Positions 1 through 9,918 of a stretch of DNA of 64,000 nt are shown piece by piece. Under the pieces are notes generated by a model, which had not been told where the DNA came from, did no database searches, and saw only the letters and a list, made by a program, of their open reading frames with translations. The stretch covers positions 1 through 64,000 of the forward strand of contig CAVUGU010000028.1 in assembly GCA_963741055.1 (NCBI GenBank). Direction: 5' to 3'. The translations under genes were made by a program, and so were the position numbers. The DNA is from Bog-756 sp963741055. GTDB taxonomy: Bacteria > Actinomycetota > Acidimicrobiia > Acidimicrobiales > RAAP-2. The stretch's first letter is position 1. The number at the start of each line of letters is the position of its first letter.

Positions 1-5
1 TCACC

Positions 6-1485
6 ATGCGCGACGCGGACGCCATCCTCTGGGCTCTCGACCGCAACCCCCTCCTCCGGTCGACGATCGTCGCCGTCGCGGTGCTCGATCGTGATCCTCC
101 GTTCGAACGGGTGGTCGACAGGGTGGAAGCGCTCTGCGCGCGTCGACGCCATTTCCGCTCGGTCGTGACCCCTTCGAGCCTTCTCTGGGGTCCGCCTCGC
201 TGGCGCGAGGTTCCGGGCTTCGTGGCCTCCTCCCACCTCACCCACGTCAGGGCACCTCTGCCCGGCGACCTCCGCGGTGTGCTCGACCTGGCCCAATCGA
301 TGGCGGGAAGGCCGTTCGATCCCGCTCGCCCCCTATGGGAGGCGGTGCTCGTCGACGGGATGTCCGACGCTGCCGCGGCGCTCGTCATCAAGGTGCATCA
401 CTCGGTCATCGACGGCGTCGGTGGGTTGAAAGTCGTCGGCGACATCCTCGATGCCGACCGCGAAGGAGTCACGAGGGCGGCCGACGCCGACGGGACGAAC
501 GCCGGGTCCTCGGACGCTTCCGATGGGGATCGGGCGCGACAACCGGTCTCGTCTCTGCCCTTCCGTCGGCTCGCCGCGCTCCGTCCTCGGTGGCATCGTC
601 GGTGCGGCAGAGCGATTTCCGAGCGCCCTCTTCGAGTCCGCTCGGAAGGCGGCGAGTGACCCGGCCGGTTCGATCGAGCGGTGGGTCCACGCGGTTGTCG
701 ACTCCGCTGCCCTGGTCGCGCCGTCCCCGACCCCCTTGTCTCCCCTCATGCAGGGCCGGAGCCTCGATCGGCACTTCGAGACGGTGGATCTTCCCGGGGT
801 CGACCTCCATCTTGTCGCCCGCCGAGCTGGCCTCACCCTGAACGACCTCTTCGTCTCCGCTCTCCTACGTGGGCTCTCCCGCTACCACCATGTCCATGGA
901 CGACCCGCCGCACAGCTCCGGGCCCTCATGCCCGTCAGCACGCGGCGTCCGGAGGACCCACTCGAGACCAACCGTTTCGTGCCCGCACGTGTCGTACTGC
1001 CGGCCGATCTCGACACCGCCGACGCCTATCTCGACCAGGTGCCCGCGCTGCTCGGCAGGTGGAAGCACAGCGAGGCGCTGCCTGTCAGTGACCTGCTCTC
1101 TGCAGCGCTCGACCGGCTGCCACCACCGGTTGTCGCCCGAGTGTTCTCGTCGATGTTGACGGGGGTCGACTTCACGGCAACCGATGTGCCCGGGCCCCCG
1201 CTCGACGTATACCTCGCCGGGGCGAGGGTCGAGTCACTATTCGCCTTCCCCCCAACGGCAGGTGCCGCATTGAACGCAGGCCTGGTGACGATGGCCGGCC
1301 GGCCTTCCATCGGACTCACCATCGACCCGGCCGCGGTCCCTGATCCTGCGTGCCTGTGGTACTGCCTCAATCAGGCTGTCGACGAGATGATCGGAACCGC
1401 CGAGCGCCGTGGTTCGACGGGAGCAGGGCAAGCGGTTGCCCTTCCTCCTCCGTCGGAGCGGACCCGAAGGGAAGAGCACGGATAA
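6..1485 (+). CDS. WS/DGAT family wax ester synthase/diacylglycerol acyltransferase (frameshifted)
   Basis: Acyl-CoA-dependent O-acyltransferase of the WS/DGAT family, making wax esters or triacylglycerol for storage. The family's catalytic motif HHxxxDG is present as HHSVIDG at residues 131-137. The C-terminal half carries family features such as the LNDLFVSALLRGL helix and the TDVPGPP segment near 1180-1200. The N-terminal part is read in one frame from the ATG at 6. The rest is read one frame over from about 540-600 to the stop at 1485, so one base is gained or lost there. Corrected length is about 490 residues, normal for the family. The true start could lie just outside the window. It is followed by a phasin-like gene, a hydrolase and a second WS/DGAT, which fits a neutral-lipid storage cluster. 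Confidence 0.85.
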
Positions 1486-1527
1486 GAAGAGACCGAGGAG
1501 TTTACGGCACCCCGTGAGAAAGGACAC

Positions 1528-2038
1528 GTGATGGCCCAATCGAAGGACCTGCGTCAGCGGGTCGATCAGATCATCGAGCGATCGGAGAAGGAGTTGCTCC
1601 GTGCAAGCCACAAACTGGCCGCGGGCATCGACCGGGAGGCCAGCCGCGTGGTGTCACCGGCGTCGGCCGACCTCGAGCGCGTGGTGGACAGGGTGTTCGA
1701 CTTCACCGAAAACGTCGTCCAGGGCCAGCGCCGGATGGTCAAGGACATGATGAAGGCGGTCAACGAACAGATGGATCGGGCGGCGGTCGAGGGGCGGCGC
1801 GCGACCAAGCAAGCCAAGAAGCACATGGCGACTCGGCACCGTGCCCGGCACCTCGCCGGTTCGAAGAAGGCCTCCGGTGCGAAGGCAGCCGGTATCCGAA
1901 CTCCCGCCAAGCGCGAATCGACCGGGAAGGCAACGAGGACGAGCAAGACGAGCGGCGAAGCGGACCTCTGCCCCGCGCAAGCGCATCGCGGGAACCACGT
2001 CCGGGCCGAAAACCGCTGACGGGCGCGTGAGGACGTGA
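1528..2038 (+). CDS. Phasin-like, lysine-rich helical protein (lipid-body associated candidate)
   Basis: Small basic protein with a mostly helical, charged N-terminal half (residues 1-95) and a Lys/Arg/Ala/Ser/Thr-rich tail, the layout of phasin or HBHA-like granule and lipid-droplet surface proteins. AAAGGA lies 6-9 bases before the adjacent GTG (1528) and ATG (1531) starts. Read without correction it stops at 2019 with an atypical end. A one-base shift near 1930-1960 gives a basic tail ending KTADGRVRT and a TGA at 2036-2038. That stop overlaps the GTG start of the next gene as GTGA, the coupling seen throughout this window, so the longer form is preferred. Position between WS/DGAT and a lipase-like gene supports a storage-lipid role; this is inference. 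Confidence 0.6.
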
Positions 2039-3087
2039 CAGACCGGCCGCACGGCGGCCAGGTCGACCTGGTGGAGGGCGATGATCGGGGGGCGCTCGAC
2101 TTCCCGCTCGAATACGTGACCATCCACGGCCATCTGGTCGGGGTGCGCCGCGGGGGCTCGGGCCCGGTGCTCCTGCTCCTCCACGGGATCGCCGGCAGCT
2201 CGCTCAGCTGGGTACCGGTGATGGATCGGCTGCGGCACGAGTTCACCGTGGTCGCGCCCGACTTCGTGGGTCACGGTCACTCGGCGAAACCCTCGGGGGA
2301 CTACTCGCTCGGCAACCTCGCCAGTTGGACGCGCGATCTGCTCGAGATCCTCGGGATCGATCGCGCGACGGTGGTCGGCCAGTCCTACGGGGGTGGCGTG
2401 GCACTCCAGTTCGCGTACCAATACCCAGAGCGTTGCGAGCGCCTCGTCCTGGTCGACTCCGGTGGGCTCGGGCGGGACGTGAGCTGGCTCCTGCGGCTGG
2501 TCGCGCTTCCCGGAGCGGACCTGGTCATGCCCATTCTCTTCCCGTCCTTCGTCGGGAGTTGGGGAGATCGTGTCGCTCGTTTCGCGAGTCGCCTCGGAGT
2601 GCGACATCCCTCGGCGCGTGAGATATGGCGCGCCTACCGATCGCTCACCGACGAGGAGACCCGGCAGGCCTTCGTGCGGACGATCCGCTCGGTCATCGAG
2701 CCCGGCGGCCAAGCCGTCGCGGCGAAGGACCGCCTCTACCTCGCCGAGCGGTTGCCGGTCCTCATCGTGTGGGGTGAGGTCGACCGGATCATCCCCGTCG
2801 CCCACGCCTACTCGGCACACGAAGCGCTGCCGCACAGCCGCCTCGAGATCATTCCCGGGGTCGGACACTTCCCCCAGTCCGAGGATCCCGAGGCGCTTGC
2901 CGAACTGGTGCGCGACTTCGTCCGGACCACCGAGCCCTACGCCCATTCACCCGAGGAGGCCCGCAGCCTCCTCCGCCGCGGCCCCCCAGGCCCACCTTCC
3001 ACCTGCTCGACCCCGGCAACGGACCCGCCCGCCACTCGGGTCACGCGCAGACTCGGTGAGACGAGTCAGCCCGAGGCGGAGCAGTGA
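2035..3087 (+). CDS. Alpha/beta hydrolase (lipase/esterase-like)
   Basis: Alpha/beta-hydrolase-fold protein of 350 residues starting at GTG 2035. The oxyanion-region motif HGIAG is followed by the nucleophile elbow GQSYGGG with Ser117. The probable acid is Asp250 (WGEVDRI) and the catalytic His is His278 (GVGHFPQSED), so the triad is complete. No signal peptide is visible, suggesting a cytoplasmic or lipid-body enzyme. The last 50 residues are proline-rich and low complexity. The start overlaps the preceding phasin-like gene (GTGA) and the stop overlaps the next WS/DGAT gene (TGATG), so it is probably co-translated with both. Lipid-ester hydrolysis or turnover of stored lipid is likely but the substrate is unknown. 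Confidence 0.85.
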   Translation: MTDRPHGGQVDLVEGDDRGALDFPLEYVTIHGHLVGVRRGGSGPVLLLLHGIAGSSLSWVPVMDRLRHEFTVVAPDFVGHGHSAKPSGDYSLGNLASWTRDLLEILGIDRATVVGQSYGGGVALQFAYQYPERCERLVLVDSGGLGRDVSWLLRLVALPGADLVMPILFPSFVGSWGDRVARFASRLGVRHPSAREIWRAYRSLTDEETRQAFVRTIRSVIEPGGQAVAAKDRLYLAERLPVLIVWGEVDRIIPVAHAYSAHEALPHSRLEIIPGVGHFPQSEDPEALAELVRDFVRTTEPYAHSPEEARSLLRRGPPGPPSTCSTPATDPPATRVTRRLGETSQPEAEQ

Positions 3088-4496
3088 TGGCATAGAACGT
3101 CTCAGTGCGCTCGACTCCGAGTTTCTCGATCTCGAGGACGGTGCGGTCCACATGCACATCGCCGGGGCCTGCGTCTTCTCGGGTCCTCCGCCACCGCTCC
3201 GCGACGTCGAGGCGCTGATCGAGTCCAAGCTGCACCTCATCTCGAGGTATCGCCAACGGGTCCGCACCGTGCCCTTCGAGCTCGGCCGGCCGGTGTGGAT
3301 CGATGACCCGCACTTCGACATCAGCTATCACGTCCGGCGCACCGCGCTGCCGGCTCCCGGCGACGACGCGGCGTTCTGCACGCTGATGGGCCGCTTGATG
3401 TCCCACCCCCTCGACCGCGATCGGCCTCTGTGGGAGGTGTGGCTGGTCGAAGGCCTCGAGGGTGGAGTGTGGGCGCTCGTCTGCAAGGTCCACCACTGTC
3501 TGGTCGACGGCATCGCCGGGGTCGGCATCCTGACCATCGTGTTGGACCTCGGAGCGGACGCCCCTCTCGGCGACGCGCCACCTTGGAGCCCCAGGTCCGA
3601 GCCGTCGGCCGCCTGCAAGGTGCTCGACGCCTGGGCCGCGCTCGTCGCCGACCTCGGCAGGGCAACCGGAACGCTCGCCGGATCGCTGGTCCATCCGGCA
3701 GGGAGTCTCCGCGCAGCGGTGGCGACCGGCGAGGGCGCGGTCCGCTTCTTGAGACGACTCGTCCCGACCCGTCGCCTCTCGATCGAGGGTCCGATCACTG
3801 CCCATCGGGCGTGGGCGCACTCCACTGCTGGGCTGGCAGAGGTGAAGACGATCGGTCGTGTCTTCGGCGGCACGGTCAACGACGTCGTGCTCGCGGCAGT
3901 GGCCGGCGGGTACCGTGCGCTGCTCGTCGCACACGGTGACGATCCCGAGACCGCGGTGCTGCGCTCGCTCGTGCCCGTGTCGACCCGTCACGAGGACGCG
4001 CAGGGGATCCCCGACAACCGGGTCTCCGCGGTCCTCCTCGAGCTGCCCGTCCACCTGGCCGATCCGGTCGAGCGCCTCGAGCAGGTCCACGAGCGGATGA
4101 CCGCTCTGAAGGAGGCCCATCTGATCGAAGCAGGCGAGGCGGCGGCCTCACTGGTGGACCTCGCCCCACCGATGTTCCTCGGTGCCGTCAGCCGGCTGGC
4201 GATCCACTCGATGCACCGTCTCGGGCAGCAGTCCCTCAACACGGTCACGACCAACGTGCCCGGTCCGAACGTCCCGCTGTACTGCCTCGGCCGCGAGATG
4301 CTCGAGTACCGCCCGTTCGTTCCGATCAGCCACGGCCTGCGGGTGGGGACGGCGATCCTCTCTTACAACGGGCGTGTCTTCTTCGGCGTGACCGGCGACG
4401 AGACGGTCCCGGACGTCGGCGTGTTGGCGAGCGGAGGCGGCCGCGTGCGTGGAGGATCTCCACGGCCTGGCGCAGTCTCGGCTGGCGGAAGGGTGA
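3087..4496 (+). CDS. WS/DGAT family acyltransferase, second copy (frameshifted at both ends)
   Basis: Second wax ester synthase/diacylglycerol acyltransferase, about 470 residues. The N-terminus IERLSALDSEFLDLED is the classic family start. The active-site motif is HHCLVDG near residues 136-142, and the NTVTTNVPGPNVPLYCLG segment is a family hallmark. The conserved body is in frame 2, but no start codon lies there. An ATG at 3087 overlapping the upstream TGA would join it if one G were missing in ATGGCATAGAA. At the 3' end a one-base shift near 4410-4440 gives a natural tail (VEDLHGLAQSRLAEG) and a TGA at 4494-4496. The two shifts cancel, which supports indel errors rather than decay. Confidence 0.85.
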
Positions 4497-4577
4497 ACGG
4501 AGGGCTCCGAATGCCGGAGGCCCGAGTTCGGCAGCTCGGCCCGGCGCACGCGAGTTCGCGGCGCTACCGTTCGCACC

Positions 4578-5963
4578 ATGGGCACACCCCGGATCACCAT
4601 CGTCGGAGGCGGCAGCACCCACTGGACGCCGAGGCTCCTCACCGACTTCGCCAACACCGAGTCGCTGCGGGAGGCCGAGGTGACCTTGATGGACGTCGAC
4701 CCGGACTCCCTCCCGCTCATGGTGGAGGTCGCCGAACACATCGCGAAGGTCCGTGACATCGGGCTGACGGTCCGCACGACAACCGACCTCGCCGACGCAT
4801 TGGACGGAGCCGAGTTCGTCATCGTCGCGCTCTCGGTCGGCGGGTTCGCGAGCATGCGCCACGACCTCGAGATCCCTGCCCGCTACGGCATTCGCCAGCC
4901 GGTCGGCGACAGCGTCGGCCCCGGCGGTATCAGCCGTGCGCTGCGCAGCGTGCCCGTGGTCAGGGAGGTCGCTCGCTCGATGGAACGTCACTGTCCTGAT
5001 GCCCTCCTGATGAACGTGACCAACCCGTTGACGGCGCTCTGCCGCTCGGTGGGCCGTACCTCGAAGATCAGGGTCGTGGGCCTGTGCAACGAACTGATCG
5101 GCCTCAAGTTCACGTTGAGCCTGCTGTTCGACGCCCCGGTGCACAAGGTGGATCCGGTTGCCGCCGGCGTGAACCATCTGCCGCTGGTCACCGAGCTTCG
5201 GATCTCGGGCGAGGACGGGTTCGCGATGCTCCGATCGCTGCTCGACGATCCGGCTTCCCATGGTGACGAGCCGATCTGGATGTCACCGCCACCCGAGGGA
5301 ATGCACTGGCGGAAGGTGTCCGACGGCGAGACCTGGACCAAGGCCGACGTCTTGGCCAACACCCGTCTCAAGTGCGAGCTCTTCCGACGGTTCGGGGTGC
5401 TGCCGGGCTCCTCCGACACCCACGTCGCCGAGTTCTTCGCCGGCTTCGTCACCCCGGCGTCCGATTTCGGGAGGGAGTGGGGCGTCCACCACTACGGGCT
5501 GCACGGCCACCAGGAAGACAAGCGGGCCGACGAGCGAGAGGTGGCCGAGTTGCTCGCCGGCGACGAGGTCTCGCCGTGGCCGTCGGGCGAGCTCGTGGCG
5601 GACCTGATCGACGGCATCGTGACCGGCACCGAGCGCCATCTCCCGATGAACCTGCCCAATCTCGGCCAGGTCGCCAACCTCCCCGACGACGTCGTGGTCG
5701 AGTGCATCGGGACGACCAGCTCCGCCGGCGTCGCTCCGCGGGACACGGCGACGGTCGAATCGGTGCTCGGCGAGTACCTCCGCGAGGTCTCGCTCTCCCA
5801 GGAGCTCACCGTCGAGGCCGCGTTGACCGGAGACCGCACCCGGGTGCTCGAGGCCATGCTCACCGACCAGGTCGCCCGGCAGCTGCCCTACGAGCACCTG
5901 GTCAGCATGACCGACGAGCTGCTCGCGGCGACCGCACCCTGGCTGCCCCAGTTCGCCTCGTAG
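4578..5963 (+). CDS. Glycoside hydrolase family 4 protein (NAD- and metal-dependent glycosidase)
   Basis: GH4 enzymes split glycosidic bonds by an NAD-assisted oxidation-elimination mechanism and need a divalent metal. The N-terminal Rossmann motif GGGSTHW is at residues 10-16. The metal-binding Cys and His are present as LCNELIG (Cys170-Asn171) and GVNHLP (Asn199-His200). Length, 461 residues, is normal for the family, which includes alpha-galactosidases, alpha-glucosidases and 6-phospho-beta-glucosidases. Substrate cannot be told from sequence alone. No PTS genes are nearby, so a non-phosphorylated substrate or intracellular oligosaccharide is as likely as a sugar phosphate. ATG 4578 gives the family's usual start close to the NAD motif. 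It converges with the ABC transporter pair on the other strand. Confidence 0.9.
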   Translation: MGTPRITIVGGGSTHWTPRLLTDFANTESLREAEVTLMDVDPDSLPLMVEVAEHIAKVRDIGLTVRTTTDLADALDGAEFVIVALSVGGFASMRHDLEIPARYGIRQPVGDSVGPGGISRALRSVPVVREVARSMERHCPDALLMNVTNPLTALCRSVGRTSKIRVVGLCNELIGLKFTLSLLFDAPVHKVDPVAAGVNHLPLVTELRISGEDGFAMLRSLLDDPASHGDEPIWMSPPPEGMHWRKVSDGETWTKADVLANTRLKCELFRRFGVLPGSSDTHVAEFFAGFVTPASDFGREWGVHHYGLHGHQEDKRADEREVAELLAGDEVSPWPSGELVADLIDGIVTGTERHLPMNLPNLGQVANLPDDVVVECIGTTSSAGVAPRDTATVESVLGEYLREVSLSQELTVEAALTGDRTRVLEAMLTDQVARQLPYEHLVSMTDELLAATAPWLPQFAS

Positions 5964-5971
5964 GCGCACCG

Positions 5972-5993
5972 GAGCCAGCGGCCCGCGCGGCTC
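5972..5993. terminator. Possible bidirectional terminator hairpin
   Basis: Inverted repeat GAGCC...GGCTC with an inner GCG...CGC pairing lies between the convergent stops of the GH4 gene and the ABC permease gene. There is no U-tract, so it is only a structural candidate. Confidence 0.3.
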
Positions 5994-6897
5994 AGGCGTC
6001 GCGACGCACGAGGACCCAGCAGCCGACCGCCAAGATCACCACGGTGTAGAGACAGAGCAACCCGAAGCCGGTCCACGGGCTGAACGCGGAGGCGACCCGA
6101 TCGGGCACCCCGTGGGTGGAGAACATCACGATGCCGATGTTGGCCGGCAGATAGCGGGACACCGCGTTGGCGATCGAGGTCGGCAGTGCTTCGACGATGA
6201 GGGGCAGCACCAGCACGACCCCCACGAAGGCCGAGATCGCACCGGCGGTGTGCCGGATGATGGTGGCGATCCCGAGCGCCATCAGCCCGAGCACCGCCAG
6301 ATAGAGGCCGGCCCCGATCACCGCCCGCAGCACGCCGGGCTGGCCCAACGAGGCGGAACCGCTCGAGAGCTGGGCCTTGATGTCCGGGGGAACCTTCAAC
6401 CCGATCTGCTGCGCGTGCTGGGAGATCGCCGCTCCGGTTCCGACCGCGTGCTTGGCCGACAGGAGCGCCTGGCCGAGGGCGAAGGCGACGAAGCTGAAGA
6501 TCTCGCTCACCACCACGGCGACCGCGCCGAACACGAGGATCTTGGCGGCGAGGACGACCGGGCGACGGGGAACGGCCGAGAGCGTGGCGCGGATCGTGCC
6601 GGTGCCGTACTCGGCGCTCATCACCAACACACCGAGCACCCCGAAGATGAGCTGACCGAGGAAGATGCCGATCAGGCTCCGGCGGGTCGGATCGTCGATG
6701 ATGTCGCTCGCGTTGATGGTGCCGGTGCTGAGCGCCGACAAGCCCACCACCGCCACCCCGGTGGCGATGAGTGTCCACATGGTCGAGCGGACCGACCAGA
6801 ACTTGGTCCACTCAGCCGCCATCGCCCGGCGCAGGCCCACCCGCCCCGGCGGCAGCTCGATCGCGAAGGGGGCCGGGGCCTCGAGCACCGCGGTCAC
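5992..6897 (-). CDS. ABC-2 type transporter permease
   Basis: Membrane subunit of an ABC exporter, 301 residues. A cytoplasmic N-terminus with the AAEWTKFWSVRSTMW amphipathic stretch, typical of ABC-2 permeases, precedes about six hydrophobic segments, including ones near residues 41-58, 77-95, 111-140, 188-215, 219-240 and 275-295. The GTGTIRATLSAVPRR loop is characteristic of this family in actinobacteria. Its start overlaps the 3' end of the ATP-binding subunit gene by 4 bases, so the two form one operon and complex. The exported substrate is unknown; related pairs act in drug, lipid or peptide export. Confidence 0.9.
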   Translation of the reverse strand: MTAVLEAPAPFAIELPPGRVGLRRAMAAEWTKFWSVRSTMWTLIATGVAVVGLSALSTGTINASDIIDDPTRRSLIGIFLGQLIFGVLGVLVMSAEYGTGTIRATLSAVPRRPVVLAAKILVFGAVAVVVSEIFSFVAFALGQALLSAKHAVGTGAAISQHAQQIGLKVPPDIKAQLSSGSASLGQPGVLRAVIGAGLYLAVLGLMALGIATIIRHTAGAISAFVGVVLVLPLIVEALPTSIANAVSRYLPANIGIVMFSTHGVPDRVASAFSPWTGFGLLCLYTVVILAVGCWVLVRRDA

Positions 6898-7796
6898 GAT
6901 CCACCTCGGAACTCGACGGATTGGTCGGTCAGTTCCATGAAGGCGTCCTCCAGTGAGGCGACAGGGGTCAGTTCGTGCAGGGCGACCCCGATCGACGCGG
7001 CCAGCTCACCCACCTCGGATGCCGACATGCCGGTGACCGTCATCGACCCGTCGGGATCCGCGATGACCGTCCCGCCGGCGTTGGTCACCGCGTCGGAGAG
7101 CTCGTGGGGGGACCGTGTGCGCACCTTGACCGACTGACGAGAGCTGCTGGCCACGAAGTCGGCCACCGAGGTCTCGGCGATCATCTTGCCCTTGCCGATG
7201 ACCACCAAGTGATCGGCGGTGAGGGCCATCTCGGCCATGAGGTGGCTCGAGACGAACACGGTTCGACCCTCGCCGGCCAGCTTCTTGCAGAGCGTGCGCA
7301 CCCAGCGGATGCCCTCGGGATCGAGGCCGTTCACCGGCTCGTCGAAGAGCAGCACTCCCGGATCGCCGAGGAGCGCCGCGGCGATGCCGAGGCGCTGGCC
7401 CATGCCGAGGGAGAACTTGCCGACCCGCTTGTTCGCCACCGAGGTGAGCCCGACCAGCTCCAGCATCTCGTCGACGCGCGAGGTCGGAATGGCGTTGCTC
7501 CGGGCCAGGGTCAGCAGATGGGCACGAGCGGTGCGACCGGGGTGAATGGACTTCGCCTCGAGGAGGCCGCCCACCTCGCGCAGTGGCCAGGGAAGGTCGT
7601 GGTAGCGACGGCCGAGCACCGTGACGTTGCCCGATGCCGGCAGGTCGAGGCCCATGATCATGCGCATGGTGGTCGACTTGCCCGACCCGTTCGGCCCGAG
7701 GAAGCCGGTCACCGTCCCGGGGCGGACGTCGAAGGACAGGTCGTCCACCGCCAGCACGCTGCCGAAGCGCTTGGAGAGTCCCCGGGCCTCGATCAC
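6894..7796 (-). CDS. ABC transporter ATP-binding protein
   Basis: Nucleotide-binding subunit of an ABC exporter. Walker A is GPNGSGKST (residues 34-42), the Q-loop and an FSLGMGQRLG signature motif follow, then Walker B VLLFDEPVNGLDPEG and the H-loop VFVSSHLMAEM. The GMGQRL form of the signature and a C-terminal extension of about 90 residues are typical of DrrA/CcmA-like exporters that pair with ABC-2 permeases. The 300-residue form starts at GTG 7796, directly after AGGAG, an unusually tight spacing. It is transcribed before, and overlaps, the permease gene. Confidence 0.92.
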   Translation of the reverse strand: MIEARGLSKRFGSVLAVDDLSFDVRPGTVTGFLGPNGSGKSTTMRMIMGLDLPASGNVTVLGRRYHDLPWPLREVGGLLEAKSIHPGRTARAHLLTLARSNAIPTSRVDEMLELVGLTSVANKRVGKFSLGMGQRLGIAAALLGDPGVLLFDEPVNGLDPEGIRWVRTLCKKLAGEGRTVFVSSHLMAEMALTADHLVVIGKGKMIAETSVADFVASSSRQSVKVRTRSPHELSDAVTNAGGTVIADPDGSMTVTGMSASEVGELAASIGVALHELTPVASLEDAFMELTDQSVEFRGGS

Positions 7797-8258
7797 CTCC
7801 TGAATCGTGGCACGCCACCGCCGCCGGTGGGTATCAGGATGAACCCGGATCAGGGATCAGGGTCGACCCGGACCGCGGAGGAGGGAGCAGACCTTGCACG
7901 CCGCACTCGTGGAAGCGCCAGCACTCGAGAGGCCGCATGGACGCCTTCGGCATCGCCGATCTGGCCACCGTTCGGCCTGAAGGACCGAATTCTGGGGCTT
8001 TCGCTCTGGCTGAATGGAGTTCACGTCATCGGCCATCGTGGACAGGTTTCAGGCAAGCGTTCCTCTCGACGATCGGTGATCTGTCACATGGGTGACGGAC
8101 GTCGGGGACCTCTGTCGTGGAACAGGCATCCAGGTGGATGATCGCTTACCTGCGAGTCCGCCCGACGACCCGGTCGTCTTGCATGGTTCGAGATTCCAAA
8201 CTCAAGGAGGATTCGCCACTCGACACTCGGTTGCAACGCTTTAGGAGGTGACCTCATC
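7797..8258. other. Intergenic region with palindromic operator candidate
   Basis: About 460 bases between the divergent ABC operon and a small membrane-protein gene. No convincing open frame or RNA gene was found. It carries the short repeat ATCAGGGATCAGGG near 7850 and one copy of a palindrome found four times in the window (listed separately). GC content falls towards the right-hand gene. Confidence 0.5.
8082..8097. promoter_or_regulatory. TGTCAC-N4-GTGAC palindrome, operator candidate A
   Basis: TGTCACATGGGTGACG, preceded by ATC and followed by GACGTCGG. It lies 162 bases upstream of the ATG at 8259. It shares its TCTGTCAC left arm and GTGAC right arm with a site at 48999, and GACGTCGG also follows both, suggesting a common binding protein. 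Confidence 0.45.
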
Positions 8259-8810
8259 ATGGAGTTCGTTTCGCTCAGCCGTCATCGTCGATTACGGCGC
8301 AGTTCATACGCAAATGGTTCATCTGGGAATGGTTCGTACACGAAGGATGTTTCCGGTCAATCGGAGCGCGAGAGGGTTTACGGCGCTTATCGGAACCAGT
8401 TGGAACATGAAGACGAACTGGTCGGAATGCGAAACGGATGGTTGGTAGGCGGCGAATCTTTTCTTTTCGCAGCCTATGCGGTGTTGCTCACGCTTCCCTC
8501 TGGGAGTTCGAAGACTTCATCGACCGGAGCCCAAAGCCTCAACAGCAATTTCCCATCGGCGGGACAACAACTGTTTCATGAGCTGCCCGTGATTGGAATA
8601 GTGCTGGCCCTCCTTGCATTCCTTTCAGTGTTCGCCGCGTTATCGCAGGAGCGAAAGCTTTGTAAAAACTTCGAGAAAGGGCACAGCGTTCCTCGCGGAT
8701 ACCCGGAGGTGATCTCTGGTTGGCCAAGGCACATCGGCCATGGCGTCGCAATACTGGTTCCCGCGGTCATGGTGGGTGCTTGGGCCTTCGTGCTGGTTGC
8801 GCGCTCTTAA
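8259..8810 (+). CDS. Hypothetical membrane protein, lower GC than neighbours
   Basis: Unrecognised 183-residue protein. A polar, Ser/Arg-rich N-terminus of about 60 residues is followed by three hydrophobic segments near residues 66-80, 109-130 and 160-180. A strong ribosome site AGGAGG (8243-8248) precedes ATG 8259. The surrounding 8.15-8.8 kb has visibly lower GC and looser third-position choice (codons such as TTT, AAT, TCA) than the rest of the window, a sign of recent acquisition. No neighbour suggests a function. A phage, plasmid or island origin is possible, but no integrase or repeats accompany it. Confidence 0.6.
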   Translation: MEFVSLSRHRRLRRSSYANGSSGNGSYTKDVSGQSERERVYGAYRNQLEHEDELVGMRNGWLVGGESFLFAAYAVLLTLPSGSSKTSSTGAQSLNSNFPSAGQQLFHELPVIGIVLALLAFLSVFAALSQERKLCKNFEKGHSVPRGYPEVISGWPRHIGHGVAILVPAVMVGAWAFVLVARS

Positions 8811-9014
8811 TTCCGAGACTCCAGAACGGTTGAGGTCCTGGACACGTCGCCGATAGGTCCCAGTGCCCCAACCAACCCGGCAATAGGAGCAGCATGCCCG
8901 GTGAGGCCAGGCTGGTGCGTCACGAGGCGCAGCACGCCGCGCCTGCGCACGCGAAGGAGCGAGGCAGGTTCAAGCCTGCTGGAGACGGTTCGACCTCCTA
9001 GGCGTGGAGGCCCG

Positions 9015-9904
9015 GTGAGCGGCGAACAGCTTCGGAAGATCAGGTCGGGCTCCGGCTTCATCGCTGCTCTGGATCAGAGCGGGGGTAGCACCCCGAAGGC
9101 CCTTCAGGCTCTACGGTGTGCCGGACGACGCCTACGCGGACGACGACGAGATGTTCGCGCTGATCGACGAGATGCGGACCCGCATCATCGTCAGCCCCTC
9201 TTTGGCGGCGACCGGGTCCTCGGCACCATCCTGTTCGAGGACACCATGGACCGAGAGATCGAAGGTCGTGGCTCCGTCGACTACCTATGGAAGGTCAAGG
9301 GCATGGTCCCGTTCCTGAAGGTCGACAAGGGCCTGGCCGACGAGAGCGACGGTGTCCAAACCATGCGACCGATGCCGGGTCTCGACGCACTTGCTCTCCC
9401 GGGCCAGGACCAACGGTGTCTTCGGCACCAAGATGCGCTCTTTCATAAAGCTCGCCGACCCAGCTGGCGTGCAGGCCGTCGTCGATCAGCAGTTTGCGGT
9501 AGCCCGCCAGATCCTCGGCACCCGGCTGGTGCCGATCATCGAACCGGAAATCGACATCCACAGTCCGGAGAAGCAACAAGCCGAGGCGTTGCTCAAGGCG
9601 GCAATCGTCGAGCACCTGGGTCGACTCGATCGAGATCAGCCCGTCATGTTGAAGGTCTCGCTCCCCGAGATCGACGATTTCTACGCGGAGCTGACCGAGC
9701 CATCCGAATGTGCTCCGTCTCCTCGCTCTCTCCGGGGGCTACAGCCGCGAAGAGGCCGACGCGCGCCTGTCTCGTAACCACGGCATGATCGCCAGCTTCT
9801 CCCGGGCGCTGACCGAGGGACTGTCGAAGGACCAGAGCGACGAGGAGTTCGAGGCCACCCTGAACTCGTCGATCGCCGCGATCTTTCGAGCGTCTGAGAC
9901 CTAA
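9015..9904 (+). pseudogene. Class I fructose-bisphosphate aldolase, broken by about four frameshifts
   Basis: All blocks of a class I fructose-1,6-bisphosphate aldolase (glycolysis/gluconeogenesis, Schiff-base type) are present in order but in changing frames. GFIAALDQSGGSTPKAL starts from GTG 9015. LFEDTMDRE and the VPFLKVDKGLA block follow at about 9230-9340. FGTKMRSFIKLADPAGV and the VMLKVSLPEIDDFY block (Schiff-base lysine in LKVSLPE) are at 9420-9700, and LSGGYSREEA with SFSRALTEGL close the gene up to TAA 9902-9904. Shifts fall near 9110, 9200, 9390 and 9700. Four shifts in 0.9 kb is denser than elsewhere, so real decay is possible, though the encoded blocks themselves are well conserved. 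RBS-like GGAGG lies at 9006-9010. Confidence 0.75.
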
Positions 9905-9918
9905 AGAGGAGGGAAAAC

